Shown here: positions 55,179 to 64,000 of the stretch, one piece after another
Layout: every line of letters begins with the position of its first letter
Numbering within the stretch: the first letter of the stretch is position 1
Source of the DNA: Strix aluco
Lineage: Eukaryota; Chordata; Aves; Strigiformes; Strigidae
DNA: 64,000 nt
Assembly: GCF_031877795.1 (NCBI RefSeq)
Contig: NC_133934.1
Span: 107,014,610 to 107,078,609 of the forward strand
Direction of reading: 5' to 3'
Translations under genes and position numbers: made by a program
The notes under the pieces: model-generated
The model's input: only the letters and a program-made list of their open reading frames with translations
Database searches by the model: none
What the model was told of the DNA's origin: nothing

Positions 55179-58100
55179 CTGCAAACCAGAGAGGCATCAA
55201 GCTCAGCACCAGGGGATGACACACAGCCCATTCTCTTGCTTCACCACCTTTTTGGACTTCTCCCATTACAGCACAGCTGCTCCTCCACTACCAGTGGGGC
55301 CAGGCCACCCCATCCCTGGCTGCTCAGAGGGGGCCCAGAACCATCCCACGCCATCCCCTTCCCCTGCTCTATATTGGCCCTCACCCAAACCCTGGGTGAG
55401 TGGGGAGTGCAGGCAGGGAGCAAGGGCTGACACCACGCATGTAACACCAGGGGAGAGGTACACGTCCATTCTCCGTGGCTTCCAGTTGCTGGTAGCCAGT
55501 CCCATCCCCTGGCATAGCAGCAGATCAGCAGAGCTGAGCAATGCCCCGATACCAGGAGAGTGGGTCAGACCCCAGGCTGGATGCTCGGGGCCTGCCTCGC
55601 TGCCTCTCAGGCCTCTTCACAGGGCACTGCTCCTCACAGAGCTGCAAGCAACCCCATATCCAGGAGCACCCACACACTGAGCGCAGGGCTGGTGGGGATT
55701 GCTGCCCCAAGCAAAGGGGACTTTGCTGCCTCTGAAGAGGACCAAAGCTAACAGTATCAGAAGGAAGCCATGTGTTAGTTAGAAACCTTTAGTTCAACCT
55801 TCCCTTCCCTGCTGTATTATCCAGTATTTCTGTCCGTGCTTGATGGCAGGAGAGGAGTAAGCAAGGGTTTAATATGGAGGATGTGCCTGTCTTACTGCCA
55901 TGGAGGAAGCAGGGGCTGAGGTGCAGCCCCCCCATCCCAGTGCAGACAGAGAGGTGGGTGCTCCCTTTCCTAGGTGCAGTGAGGTCTACCCAGAGGATCT
56001 GACACAGAGATCCAGGGCGCAGGGCAAGGGCTGAGCCTGCAGCCCTGTGCCGCAGGAGAGACTGCAGTGCCCCAGACTGTGGCCCTCTTCAAACAGGGAA
56101 AATGCCTTGCTCCCCTCTGTCCTTTCTCCCTGGGCTTACTGGGGAAGGGCAGAAAATGAGGGGACCTCAAGGGTTTCCCTAATCGAGCCAATGTTGCTAC
56201 ACAAGTTATCAGCAGCTCAGGGGCTGCCCTGAGCCACCAGCTTTCTCTCCAGCCAGCTGAACGCAGCAGGTGGGTGCAGAGGGATGGGGACTGCTGAGGG
56301 CTGCAGGCAGGGCTGCACAAACCCAGCTGCCGTGGGACGAGAGAGGATGCCTCACCGAGAAAGACTCGACCTTTACACCAACTGCCTGGTGCTTCTTGCC
56401 GAGGTTGCAGAGATACTCTTCCAGGCAGGACAAGTTCTCCAGGTGGTTCACAGCAGCATCAATCACCAGCATCACCTGCAGGAGCACAGAGGCAGAATGG
56501 CATTAACAGCAAGGCTCTGCTGCCCTCCCAGAGGAACAAAGAGTCTGACCCCTCTACTTCACCCTTCTCAGCCTGACCACCTCCCAGCCCAGCAGATGCC
56601 CTGAGCTTTCCTTTACTCTGCTGCGATCTGTGTCACATCAGTGAGGCATGCTGGCAGCAGCACACACCATATCCTTCCATGGGACACTGCCAGAGGTGCC
56701 ACAGTAAGCAGTACTGCTGAGCTCCCTGTCCCAGAGGAGGTAAACAGCCCTATAACAGATCAGTTATAGGGGCTGATGCAGTCATTACAGCTCTTAGGAC
56801 CCCAGGACAACTGCAGGGGAGCCCTGGAAGTTGCCAGGACTAGAGTTTCCAACTAGAAGTTGCCAAGATGGTGTAATTGTGAATAAGGCAACTCCAATTC
56901 TAAGATCAGCCAAGGCATTTTGAGGAGATTGGGTGGACAGTATATGCAAGAGACCTAGTCTGGTAAAGCACGTGCCACCATGGTCTTCCAGAAGCACAAA
57001 GAGTCAAATGGAAACAGGACAGAGAAGGGTTAATGAGGGATGAAGGGAACAGACAGACCAAATTAGAAGAGATTAAAGCCAGGGCATGGTTAGCTTGGCA
57101 AAGCTGGGAGGTGATAGAATTGTGCCCTGTAATTTCAACAGGGAAATTATCTCCAACAAGAGCAAAGAGCTATTTCAGCTCAAGGCAATAATAGCAGAAG
57201 TAAAAATGGACTTAACTTTGCCAATAAACAGTGGCTGGAAAATAACAAAAAGCTTACAGCTATCAGAGGAGTGCAGTCCTGAAACAGCCTCTTACAGGGA
57301 ATAAAGACAGGCAAGCGAAGCATCAAACTGGTTTAAAGATGGAGCCAGACAGTTTATGAAGGCACCAGCAAGCCAAGACTGTGCTCTGCCCCGGCCTGGC
57401 CGCTCTTCAGGGCTCAGCAAAGGGTCTCTGATGCACCGGGTATAATTCTGTCCCATGCATGAGCTCCTCCAGGTGACATCAGCATTGCTCCTCTCCCTAT
57501 TTCAGCGGGAGGTGAATTGCAGCACTCCCCCAGAGGCTGTCCAAGAGATGCTGTGGGCCTTCTGGCTCTGCAGCCACACCAGCAGCTTCTCCACAGTAGT
57601 GGGTCCACAGGAGCCTGGCCCACTGCCCAGCTCTGTGCCGCCTCCTGGCCAGCATGTGGCCAAGCAGAGGGCTTCAGTCCTTGTCTGGACAGAGGTGAGG
57701 CACTTCCACGGTAGAAGAAGGGGGCTTCCAACTTTCACAAGAGGCAATCCACTCCCACATGAGGGCATGGAAATCAGCACGGTGCTTCTGACCCACCACA
57801 ACCCACATCCTCATCCCCTCCCAACTGTTGTAGGACACTTTGTCCTGGTAATAGCACCTTCTTCGAACATGAGTAGTGCCCTGCAGTTACCGTCTCAGGA
57901 AGAGGCTTCCCATGTGTTCCCCAGTCAGACACCCCACAGTCCCAAGCCACTGCCTAAGGGCTTCCTCCTCCACAGTGGCTGCACTCCAGCCATGCCACAG
58001 CCCCCCTCTCACCTTCCTGATGTGATCCAGGAACTCAGGGGCAGAGAGGCACTCCTGAGGGCTGGAAAACTGCTTGCAGTTGTATTGGAAAAGGGGCAAC

Positions 58101-59549
58101 AGGTCAGGGTCCAAGTCAAACAACCTGCAATAGCAAGAGAAGAACCCTCATCTTCTCACTTCCTCAGCTTTATTTAGAGTCCTGTTCATCCCAGGAACAA
58201 CCCCATCAGCAGCACACCTGCAGCCCCCCCGCCTCCCTCCCCACCTGTAAAGGACCCAGAAGTTCTGAAAAGTCTTAGTTTGGGGCAATCCAGGTTACCT
58301 ATAGACAAAAAAGTCTTTATTTCCCTAGCCCACAGCCCCAGCTCTGAGATACGTATTTACGGCACCTGAGGACCAGTCCCAGCTTGCTGGAGTTCCTCCC
58401 GTCTTGGTTGTTGTCTCAACTCTTCCCATTCCCACTTCATGATCCCCTTGAGCCCCAGAGCTCCCAAATCTGGGGAAGGTCCACAAGCTCCAGCAGCCAG
58501 CTTTCCTACCTGAGCAAGGGGGACATGTACAAACTCCGCTAATGCCTCACTCTCCCTCACCAGCTCCCATTTCTCCCTCCTCACCCCCCCTGCCAGTGCA
58601 TACCAGGCACATACAGATCTCTGTAAGAGCCACCCAAGCAAATCTAACAGACTGATACTGTCCGTGGAGGCCACAGGGAATTCAGGCAAGACAGTCTCTC
58701 TTCTTCCCATCCTGCACATTGCACTTCTGGATCCCTCTCCCCTCCACTGAAACTCCCAAGCCTTGCTGGCGCTGCACACAGCCCAGCTCTGCAAGGTTTG
58801 GCTCCTGCCTGCTATGCCCCACTCCAGAAACCGGCCATCAACTCTCCGACCACCCTTTTTGAACGAGTTTTCATAGATTTTCCTTTTTCTCTTCCCATAA
58901 TTGATACATTAATCTGCTTAGGAGAGGCAAGGAGTTGGGTTTCAGCCGTTCCCCCCGGCACCCCATCTCCCCTGCCCTGAGGCTGAATCCTCCCCAGCGG
59001 CCAGGTCTTTGCCCGGGCTGCAGAGTGCCGTGGCAGGGACAGCCAGGGGGTCCCTTGCATGCGCTCCCCAAGGCTGGGCGGACACGCAGCTCTTCACACA
59101 GCCGAAGTAATGGTGCCAAGGCGGGGGGTCAGTGGGCAGAAACACGCAAAACCTGCCCGCTGCTGCCTCTCTCCCGCACCCTCCGTCTCCCCGTAACAAA
59201 GTTCTCGCTGGCGGAGGGTGGGAGAGGCCCCGCGGCAGTCGCTGCCCCACGCCGGAGGGGTTTCAGCCCCGCGCGGCTCCCTGCGGGTCGCCAGCCCCGG
59301 GGCAGGGGCCGGCCGGGACCCGGCGCCGAGCGGCGGGAATCGCGGCTCTCCGAGAAGTGGAGCCCGGCCCCTCGGCCCGGGGGTGGGGGCAGGCTGGGGG
59401 TGGGTGCCGGCGGCCGCGTCCCGTCCCCGCCGCCCCGCTCACCTGGTGAAGAGGACGAGGCCGTGCTGCACGGGGCTGCCGCTCAGGCGCTGCCAGCTCT
59501 CCCGGATCAGCGCCCGCTGCCCGCCAGACAGCAGCATCCCGCTCTCCAT
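55032..59549 (-). CDS. NGB: NGB, neuroglobin, four coding exons, 161 residues
   Basis: The exons on the - strand are 59443-59549, 58013-58124, 56356-56475 and 55032-55178: 486 coding bases including the TAG stop. Intron phases are 2, 0, 0, which equals the neuroglobin positions B12.2, E11.0 and G7.0. The product is a hexacoordinate haem globin of neurons and retina, which binds O2, NO and CO and has redox and cytoprotective roles. Relative to the 151-residue human protein the N-terminus is about 6 residues longer and the C-terminus about 4. Haem contacts are in place: distal His70 (human His64) in FLDHIRK and proximal His102 (human His96) in GKKHQAVGV. Cys52 and Cys61 correspond to the human CD-loop disulfide pair and Cys126 to human Cys120; Cys90 and Cys96 are extra. 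The start ATG at 59549 has a near-ideal Kozak context (CCGCCATGG). Cytoglobin is excluded by length and by the close match to neuroglobin throughout. Confidence 0.96.
56356..56475 (-). CDS. NGB: NGB exon 3 (residues 74-113)
   Basis: Bounded by cctgcag and GTGAGG. It encodes VMLVIDAAV of helix E, then [20 protein letters not shown] with the proximal ligand His102 and the two additional cysteines 90 and 96. Phase 0 at both ends, 120 nt, so skipping would keep the frame but delete the proximal His. Confidence 0.96.
56850..57360 (+). mobile_element. Possible ancient CR1-like retroelement fragment in NGB intron 2
   Basis: The sequence is A/G-rich and resembles the 3' part of old CR1-like LINEs (ggaacagacagaccaaattagaagag, cagtggctggaaaataac, ggagccagacag). 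No frame is intact. The assignment rests on pattern memory only; the limits are approximate. Confidence 0.35.
58013..58124 (-). CDS. NGB: NGB exon 2 (residues 36-73)
   Basis: Bounded by ttgcag and GTGAGA. It encodes [17 protein letters not shown], Cys52 and Cys61 of the CD-D region, and the distal haem ligand His70 in FLDHIRK. Ends in phase 0 (E11.0). Confidence 0.96.
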
Positions 59550-59790
59550 GGCGGGGCGGGGGGACCTGCCCCTCGCCGCCCGCGGCCGGGCGCTGGCCCC
59601 GCTCGCCCGCCGAGCAGCAGCCGCCCGCCCCTCGCTCCGCCGGGGGGGCGCCGCCCCCCGCCGCTGCCCCCTCGCACCCCCGCGCTCACCTGAGGGTGCC
59701 GCCCCCCCGCCCCCCGGTGCCCCTCTCCTCCAGCCGGGGCTTCCCCGACCGCCTCACGGGTAAGAAAGAGCTCACTTTCTATTTCCCACT
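59130..59790 (-). promoter_or_regulatory. NGB: CpG island over the NGB start (promoter)
   Basis: Dense CpG, several GC-box-like GGGGCGGGG/CCCCGCCC runs, covering exon 1, the Kozak-ATG and upstream sequence. No TATA box is evident next to the gene. It ends abruptly at an A-run (59806-59818). The transcription start cannot be placed from sequence alone. Confidence 0.75.
59443..59549 (-). CDS. NGB: NGB exon 1, coding part (residues 1-35)
   Basis: It encodes an extended N-terminus ([13 protein letters not shown]) and helix A to B with [17 protein letters not shown], aligning to human LIRQSW and SPLEHG. Donor is CACCAG|GTGAGC; two bases of Arg36 remain, giving the phase-2 B12.2 intron. A second in-frame ATG encodes Met5. 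Confidence 0.94.
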
Positions 59791-59799
59791 CAGGGGAAG

Positions 59800-62700
59800 G
59801 AAGCAAAAAAAAAAAAAACCCACCGAATTATATCGCCAATCACCGCCCCCCCGGGCTCGCAGCCGCAGGGCAAAGTAGAAAGTTCAGCTCATTCATGGCT
59901 GCCATTTTCCGATGGGCCTGGTGTTACAGGTGAAGCAGTGCGGAGAGCGGGGCTAGCAAGGGGACCGCCGGGACCCGCCGCCTCCGCTCGCTGCTCAGCA
60001 CAGACCCCTCCGAGCGGGACTCTGCTGTGGAGGGTCTCAGCGATGCACCAGCACTATGGCATCCTCTTGCTCTTGGCCACTTCCACCGAGGCTCAGGACA
60101 CCCCACAGCCACCTGCTACCTCCACAGGCAAATGCAGTCTAGACCCTGCAAGGTACATGTTTAATTTAAGGCTAATTAAGCCAGCTGAACCAGGCAAAGT
60201 TGTTAATAACAGATCAGAAGACATGTCATCTTTGTTCAATATGTTCAGGACTCCCAGCTTCTCTTTATTGTTCAGACAAAGGAAAACACTGCTTTTAATT
60301 TGGCCCCAGGCTTTAGGCAGCATAGAGGAAACAAAGCGAGAAGGGGCAAGTGAGGTCTCAAGCAGCACAACAGAAGCCAGAAAAGCCAGAGCAGTCATGC
60401 AAGTTAAGGTTTTCAGAAGGATGCGAGCAACACAAAAGCACGAATATTGCTGAAACCATCACAGCCTACTCTGAAATAACAGTTGTGCTGATGTTATTAC
60501 AAGTTCTGGTTCTATACATCAGACTTATTTCTTGTAATCAGGAGACAGCAGCCTCTGACCCAACCCAGGAACACACTGACTCAGTGTAGGCAGAAGCCAT
60601 TCTTATTGGAGTACTGAAAATAAGCCCTGGGAGGAGACAAGTTCAAAGGCATGATGCTACATCCTCAGCCCCAGCTTGTCTCCCAGGGGCCTTTCTCCTA
60701 AAGAGCCGGAGTGACAGCACTGACTGCAGTGAAAGCAGGAAGCAACCAGAGATGTCTTCTGCAAGTGCCAGAATAAATTACCTATTTTCTCAGGCTTTTG
60801 AGACCTTGCATTCTCAGTGCAGACGAGATGCTGTATAGGAAAAGCTCCATATCCATTAGAGGAAGCTGGAGAGCCCTATCCTAAAGCTGGGCTCTGGAAG
60901 AGTCCAACAAACTCACAAAGAAATTGAACTGTCAGATGGGACTAAGGAGTCCCACAAATACTTACAAATCTCTGGCTACTGAGCCAGAAAACAAATAATG
61001 TTCCAGGTAAACTGTGTTTTGAATGCCATTGCTAGGAAAGACTTCATTAATGTCAAAGGTCCCAGGTTCTGGACAGATGCAAATGGCTTCTGTTAAATCA
61101 TGACTCCTTTTAAAAATACAGCATTTTATCTTTCAAAATAACTGAGCCTATGATCTCTACACATCTATGTTCTTAGAGAACAGGGGATAACTAGAAAGCA
61201 GTCAATAATAAGGAAGAGTCATGAGCTTCAGGGCCATCTCATGGCTGAGGTGTTGGAACATGCAACCTGCCAGCCCACAGTGCTTCCTGCTGTTGGCCAC
61301 CATCTTCTGGTCTACAACAAACTCCCGCTAAAAACAGCGTCTTAGCTGTGTGGCTGCAAAGGAAGCATTCACACTTGGGACTGATGATAAATCAGTGTGA
61401 TGATAACTGCTGAAGCTGCAAGGTGCCTGAAAGAGCAGCTATGAGAGCAGTGGGAAATATCAGGTTAATCTGAGCAGGGCAGCTAGCACAAGCCCAGTAG
61501 TGCCAATACAAACATTAACCTTTAGCTATCTTGCAGCTGATCTAGAACACCAGCAAAGGGCATGAACTGTCATCCCATATGCATCTGCACAAGCTACTCT
61601 GACATTTCAGCCAGCTGTCACAACCACACAGACATGGACCTTCACCAGAGTCTGGCTGGACGGTTCATCTTCACCCTGTAACAGGGCGGGCAGTGCTGTG
61701 CTGCCAGGGTGCTGGAAAGGAGAGCGGAGTCCTCCCTAGACCACAGGATACCAAGGAGCAGAGTTAAAGCACGTATGTGCAGTCAGAGCCGCAACCCAGG
61801 TTGAGTATTTGTCTAGGAACATTCTGAATATATGCAGAGCTAGCTGACAGAGGAGGAAGAGAAGCACCACAAAAGCAAGTTCTTGTAGTTTAGAGTGATC
61901 AGCTCCTAAAGCTTAGTTGGGATGTGGGACACCTTTCCTCGGGTCTGTGCAGGCACTATACCAGCTATCATATCCCAGAGCAACAACAAAATGCAGGTTC
62001 AGCCATTGTTCCTGATGGCAGAGGTATCTCAGACAATAGCAGTAAAGCTGTCAGCAAGGGAAAATGGTGGCTCTTGTCCAAGGTTCCCCTCTGCACCTTC
62101 CCTCCGTGCTGCAGATGGTGGCTGCACGCTGAGTGCTCACAGACAAGGCACAAGTGTCAGAACAGACCAGACACAGCAGCAGCAACAAGAGCGCTGAGCG
62201 TGACGTGTCTTCTCCTTCTGTGGAACATATGGGTGCCCCAGCTGATGAAAGGGGCAATGAGCTGGCCATACCCCTGCCCACCTGTTGGCACCCAAACCTC
62301 ACGCTAGCATGACACTTAGCAGAGTCTAAGAACCAAAGAGAATTAATTTCTTCCCTGCGCCACCCCTCCCCCCCAACAGCTCCTTCTGGGCAGGGTACAG
62401 GCACATGCAGGAGCAGTTTCCCCACCCTCCCTGCCCCTCTGAACAGCAAATTCATCCCTTTGATGACTTCTGGCACTGGTACATGCCCTCTCCCTTAATA
62501 AAACCACCAGTTTTTTCCCTGTGACAGCACAGATCTTCCAGCACAGGAGGAGGGATCTGTAAGGAGGGACTTGAGGTGGGAGACAGGGAGAGCTCAGGGG
62601 TAAGAAACATCTGAACCACCATTCACATGACTTAAAAGAGCAAGGGCTCAGGAGACACAGTGCTCTTCCCTGCGTGCAAAGCAGCTTCTCCCTTGCAGCT

Positions 62701-64000
62701 ACATGGCTGTCAGAGAAGTTCCTCCTGCTGCCATGGCACTGATGTGCTGACAGCACAAGTGGAGCCCAGAGAGGATTTAAAGTACAAGGAAAAACAAACA
62801 AGCAAACCTCCCTTCTTGTTCAAGTGTTTTGTGAGCCTTCAAGCATAAGAAAGCCCCAGGATGCATCAAGAGGTTGAGCACTGCAAATGTTTCCATAGTC
62901 AGGGTTTTCTGCAATGGTCCCCAGCTCCATGTACCTAGCCTGGCAGCTCAGCTCTTTTCTGAGATGTTCTTGGATTTCTACAAGACAGTCCCTGGAGCTC
63001 TCATCAGTGAAGAACCACCAGGTCAGCAGCACAGACTGCTCCAAAACCATCTGTAGGCCACTTGGAGAAAGGGGAGGCAGATTTCTGGAAAAACTCACTG
63101 ACCTGCAAAGAGGACGATAAAGCTCTTTTGTGCTTTGGAAGAACAGAAATGTATAATGTTTTTAATTTGCAGAAGGGCTTATTATTTTAATCTACAGCCC
63201 CTTCAAGTTAGAGTACCAATGCTCATAACTCCCCTTGCCAAGTGTCACCTTTACTTGTTCAGTGCCTCAGTTTACCCACAGGGAAAGAAACTTGCCCAAT
63301 CTCATAAAATGGTGTGACAGAACTGGGAATAAGCTCACAAACACCAGCCCCCAACCCTGTGCTCAGGGTTCAGGATGCTTGGAGAGCAACCCTCCCTCCC
63401 AAGGGACACACCCCATCAGCGTGGCCCAGGGATGACTGTGCTGTGGCACTGTCAGTTTTCCTCCCAGCTGCAGTACCAACAAACCCCAATCCCCCTTTGA
63501 ACTCCTGCTCATTTCCAATTCTACGTCTGTGAGTCTTCATTAATAATGCTGCTCTGATCTAGCTGTTTCAGGCTCCCTGATCACCTCAGATACGGACTCC
63601 CGGGCTTGGCTAATCCTCTTTCTTTCCCCTTGCCCCCAATCTCAAAACCCCAGGCCATGACGGCTCCTCTTTTCCCCAGACTCCCATCCCCACCCTCAGG
63701 TGGGAGCAGAAGTCACACAACGTAACCAGCAGTCTTCTTAAGCTACCCCCTCAGGCCATGGTGCAGCACTGCTCAGTAGCAAAGCAAATCACAAAATACA
63801 GTTGCATAACAAGAAGCAAAAGAGATGCAGGAGGGAATAATCTTGCCCATAAAATGATGAAGGGAACAGCTGCAGAGCTCACAGGCTGCCACCATGCCTG
63901 CAGGGAGAGCAGGGCAGCACTACCGACCTTGAGGATTTGGGCTACGGGGAGAGGGATAGGCAGAGGGAGAAGGAACAATGTGTGGGAGAGGATTCAATGG
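59800..64000. other. DNA upstream of NGB, nothing firmly recognised
   Basis: No exon of the next expected neighbour (POMT2 in human) was recognised. The stretch 59938-60453 is open on the + strand for 171 codons beside the NGB CpG island but has no family resemblance. The remainder is ordinary non-coding sequence. Confidence 0.5.

Noticed and set aside
62820-63978. Possible 3' end of POMT2, the next gene in the human order
   Set aside because: None of the frames in this stretch resembles the POMT2 C-terminal region, so I do not call it.
1-64000. CRISPR arrays, operons, prophage or defence systems
   Set aside because: The window is vertebrate nuclear DNA. The only regular repeats are micro/minisatellites and CR1 copies, and no bacterial gene organisation is present.

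Overview
The window is nuclear DNA from a vertebrate, almost certainly a bird. The evidence is CR1 LINE retrotransposon copies of several ages, GT-AG introns, CpG islands, tetra- and pentanucleotide microsatellites, and two recognisable vertebrate genes in a conserved neighbourhood. I do not assign a species. Most open frames here are chance frames in GC-rich non-coding DNA or in simple repeats.

Layout. Positions 1-36.9 kb hold no protein-coding exon I can recognise. This part has a 0.65 kb homopurine satellite (513-1158), fossil CR1 pieces (about 2.72-3.11, 20.98-21.11 and 35.46-35.57 kb), one better preserved CR1 3' end (28.46-28.81 kb), a TATTC microsatellite, an AT-rich island (21.45-22.7 kb) and two GC/CpG-rich islands (8.27-8.76 and 16.6-17.5 kb). 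The second island is the best candidate for the promoter and untranslated first exon of TMEM63C.

Positions 36.9-50.75 kb hold TMEM63C on the + strand. I could join 22 coding exons with consistent phases and GT-AG borders into an 830-residue reading frame. It encodes an OSCA/TMEM63-family osmo/mechanosensitive channel protein. A 3' UTR of about 1.9 kb ends near the AATAAA at 50725.

Positions 52.88-59.55 kb hold NGB (neuroglobin) on the - strand. It has four coding exons (161 residues) with introns at the classical neuroglobin positions B12.2, E11.0 and G7.0. Both haem-ligand histidines are present, and a CpG-island promoter lies at its start. The two genes converge tail to tail with about 2.1 kb between their inferred poly(A) sites. 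The TMEM63C-NGB convergent pair is also found in human 14q24.3. From 59.8 to 64 kb I recognise no further gene.

The two genes have no known joint pathway; they are syntenic neighbours. I found no operon-like or defence-like system, CRISPR array, tRNA or rRNA. The most interesting items are the homopurine mosaic, the extra cysteines around the proximal histidine of neuroglobin, an 81-bp in-frame stop-free intron in TMEM63C, and the orphan CpG island.
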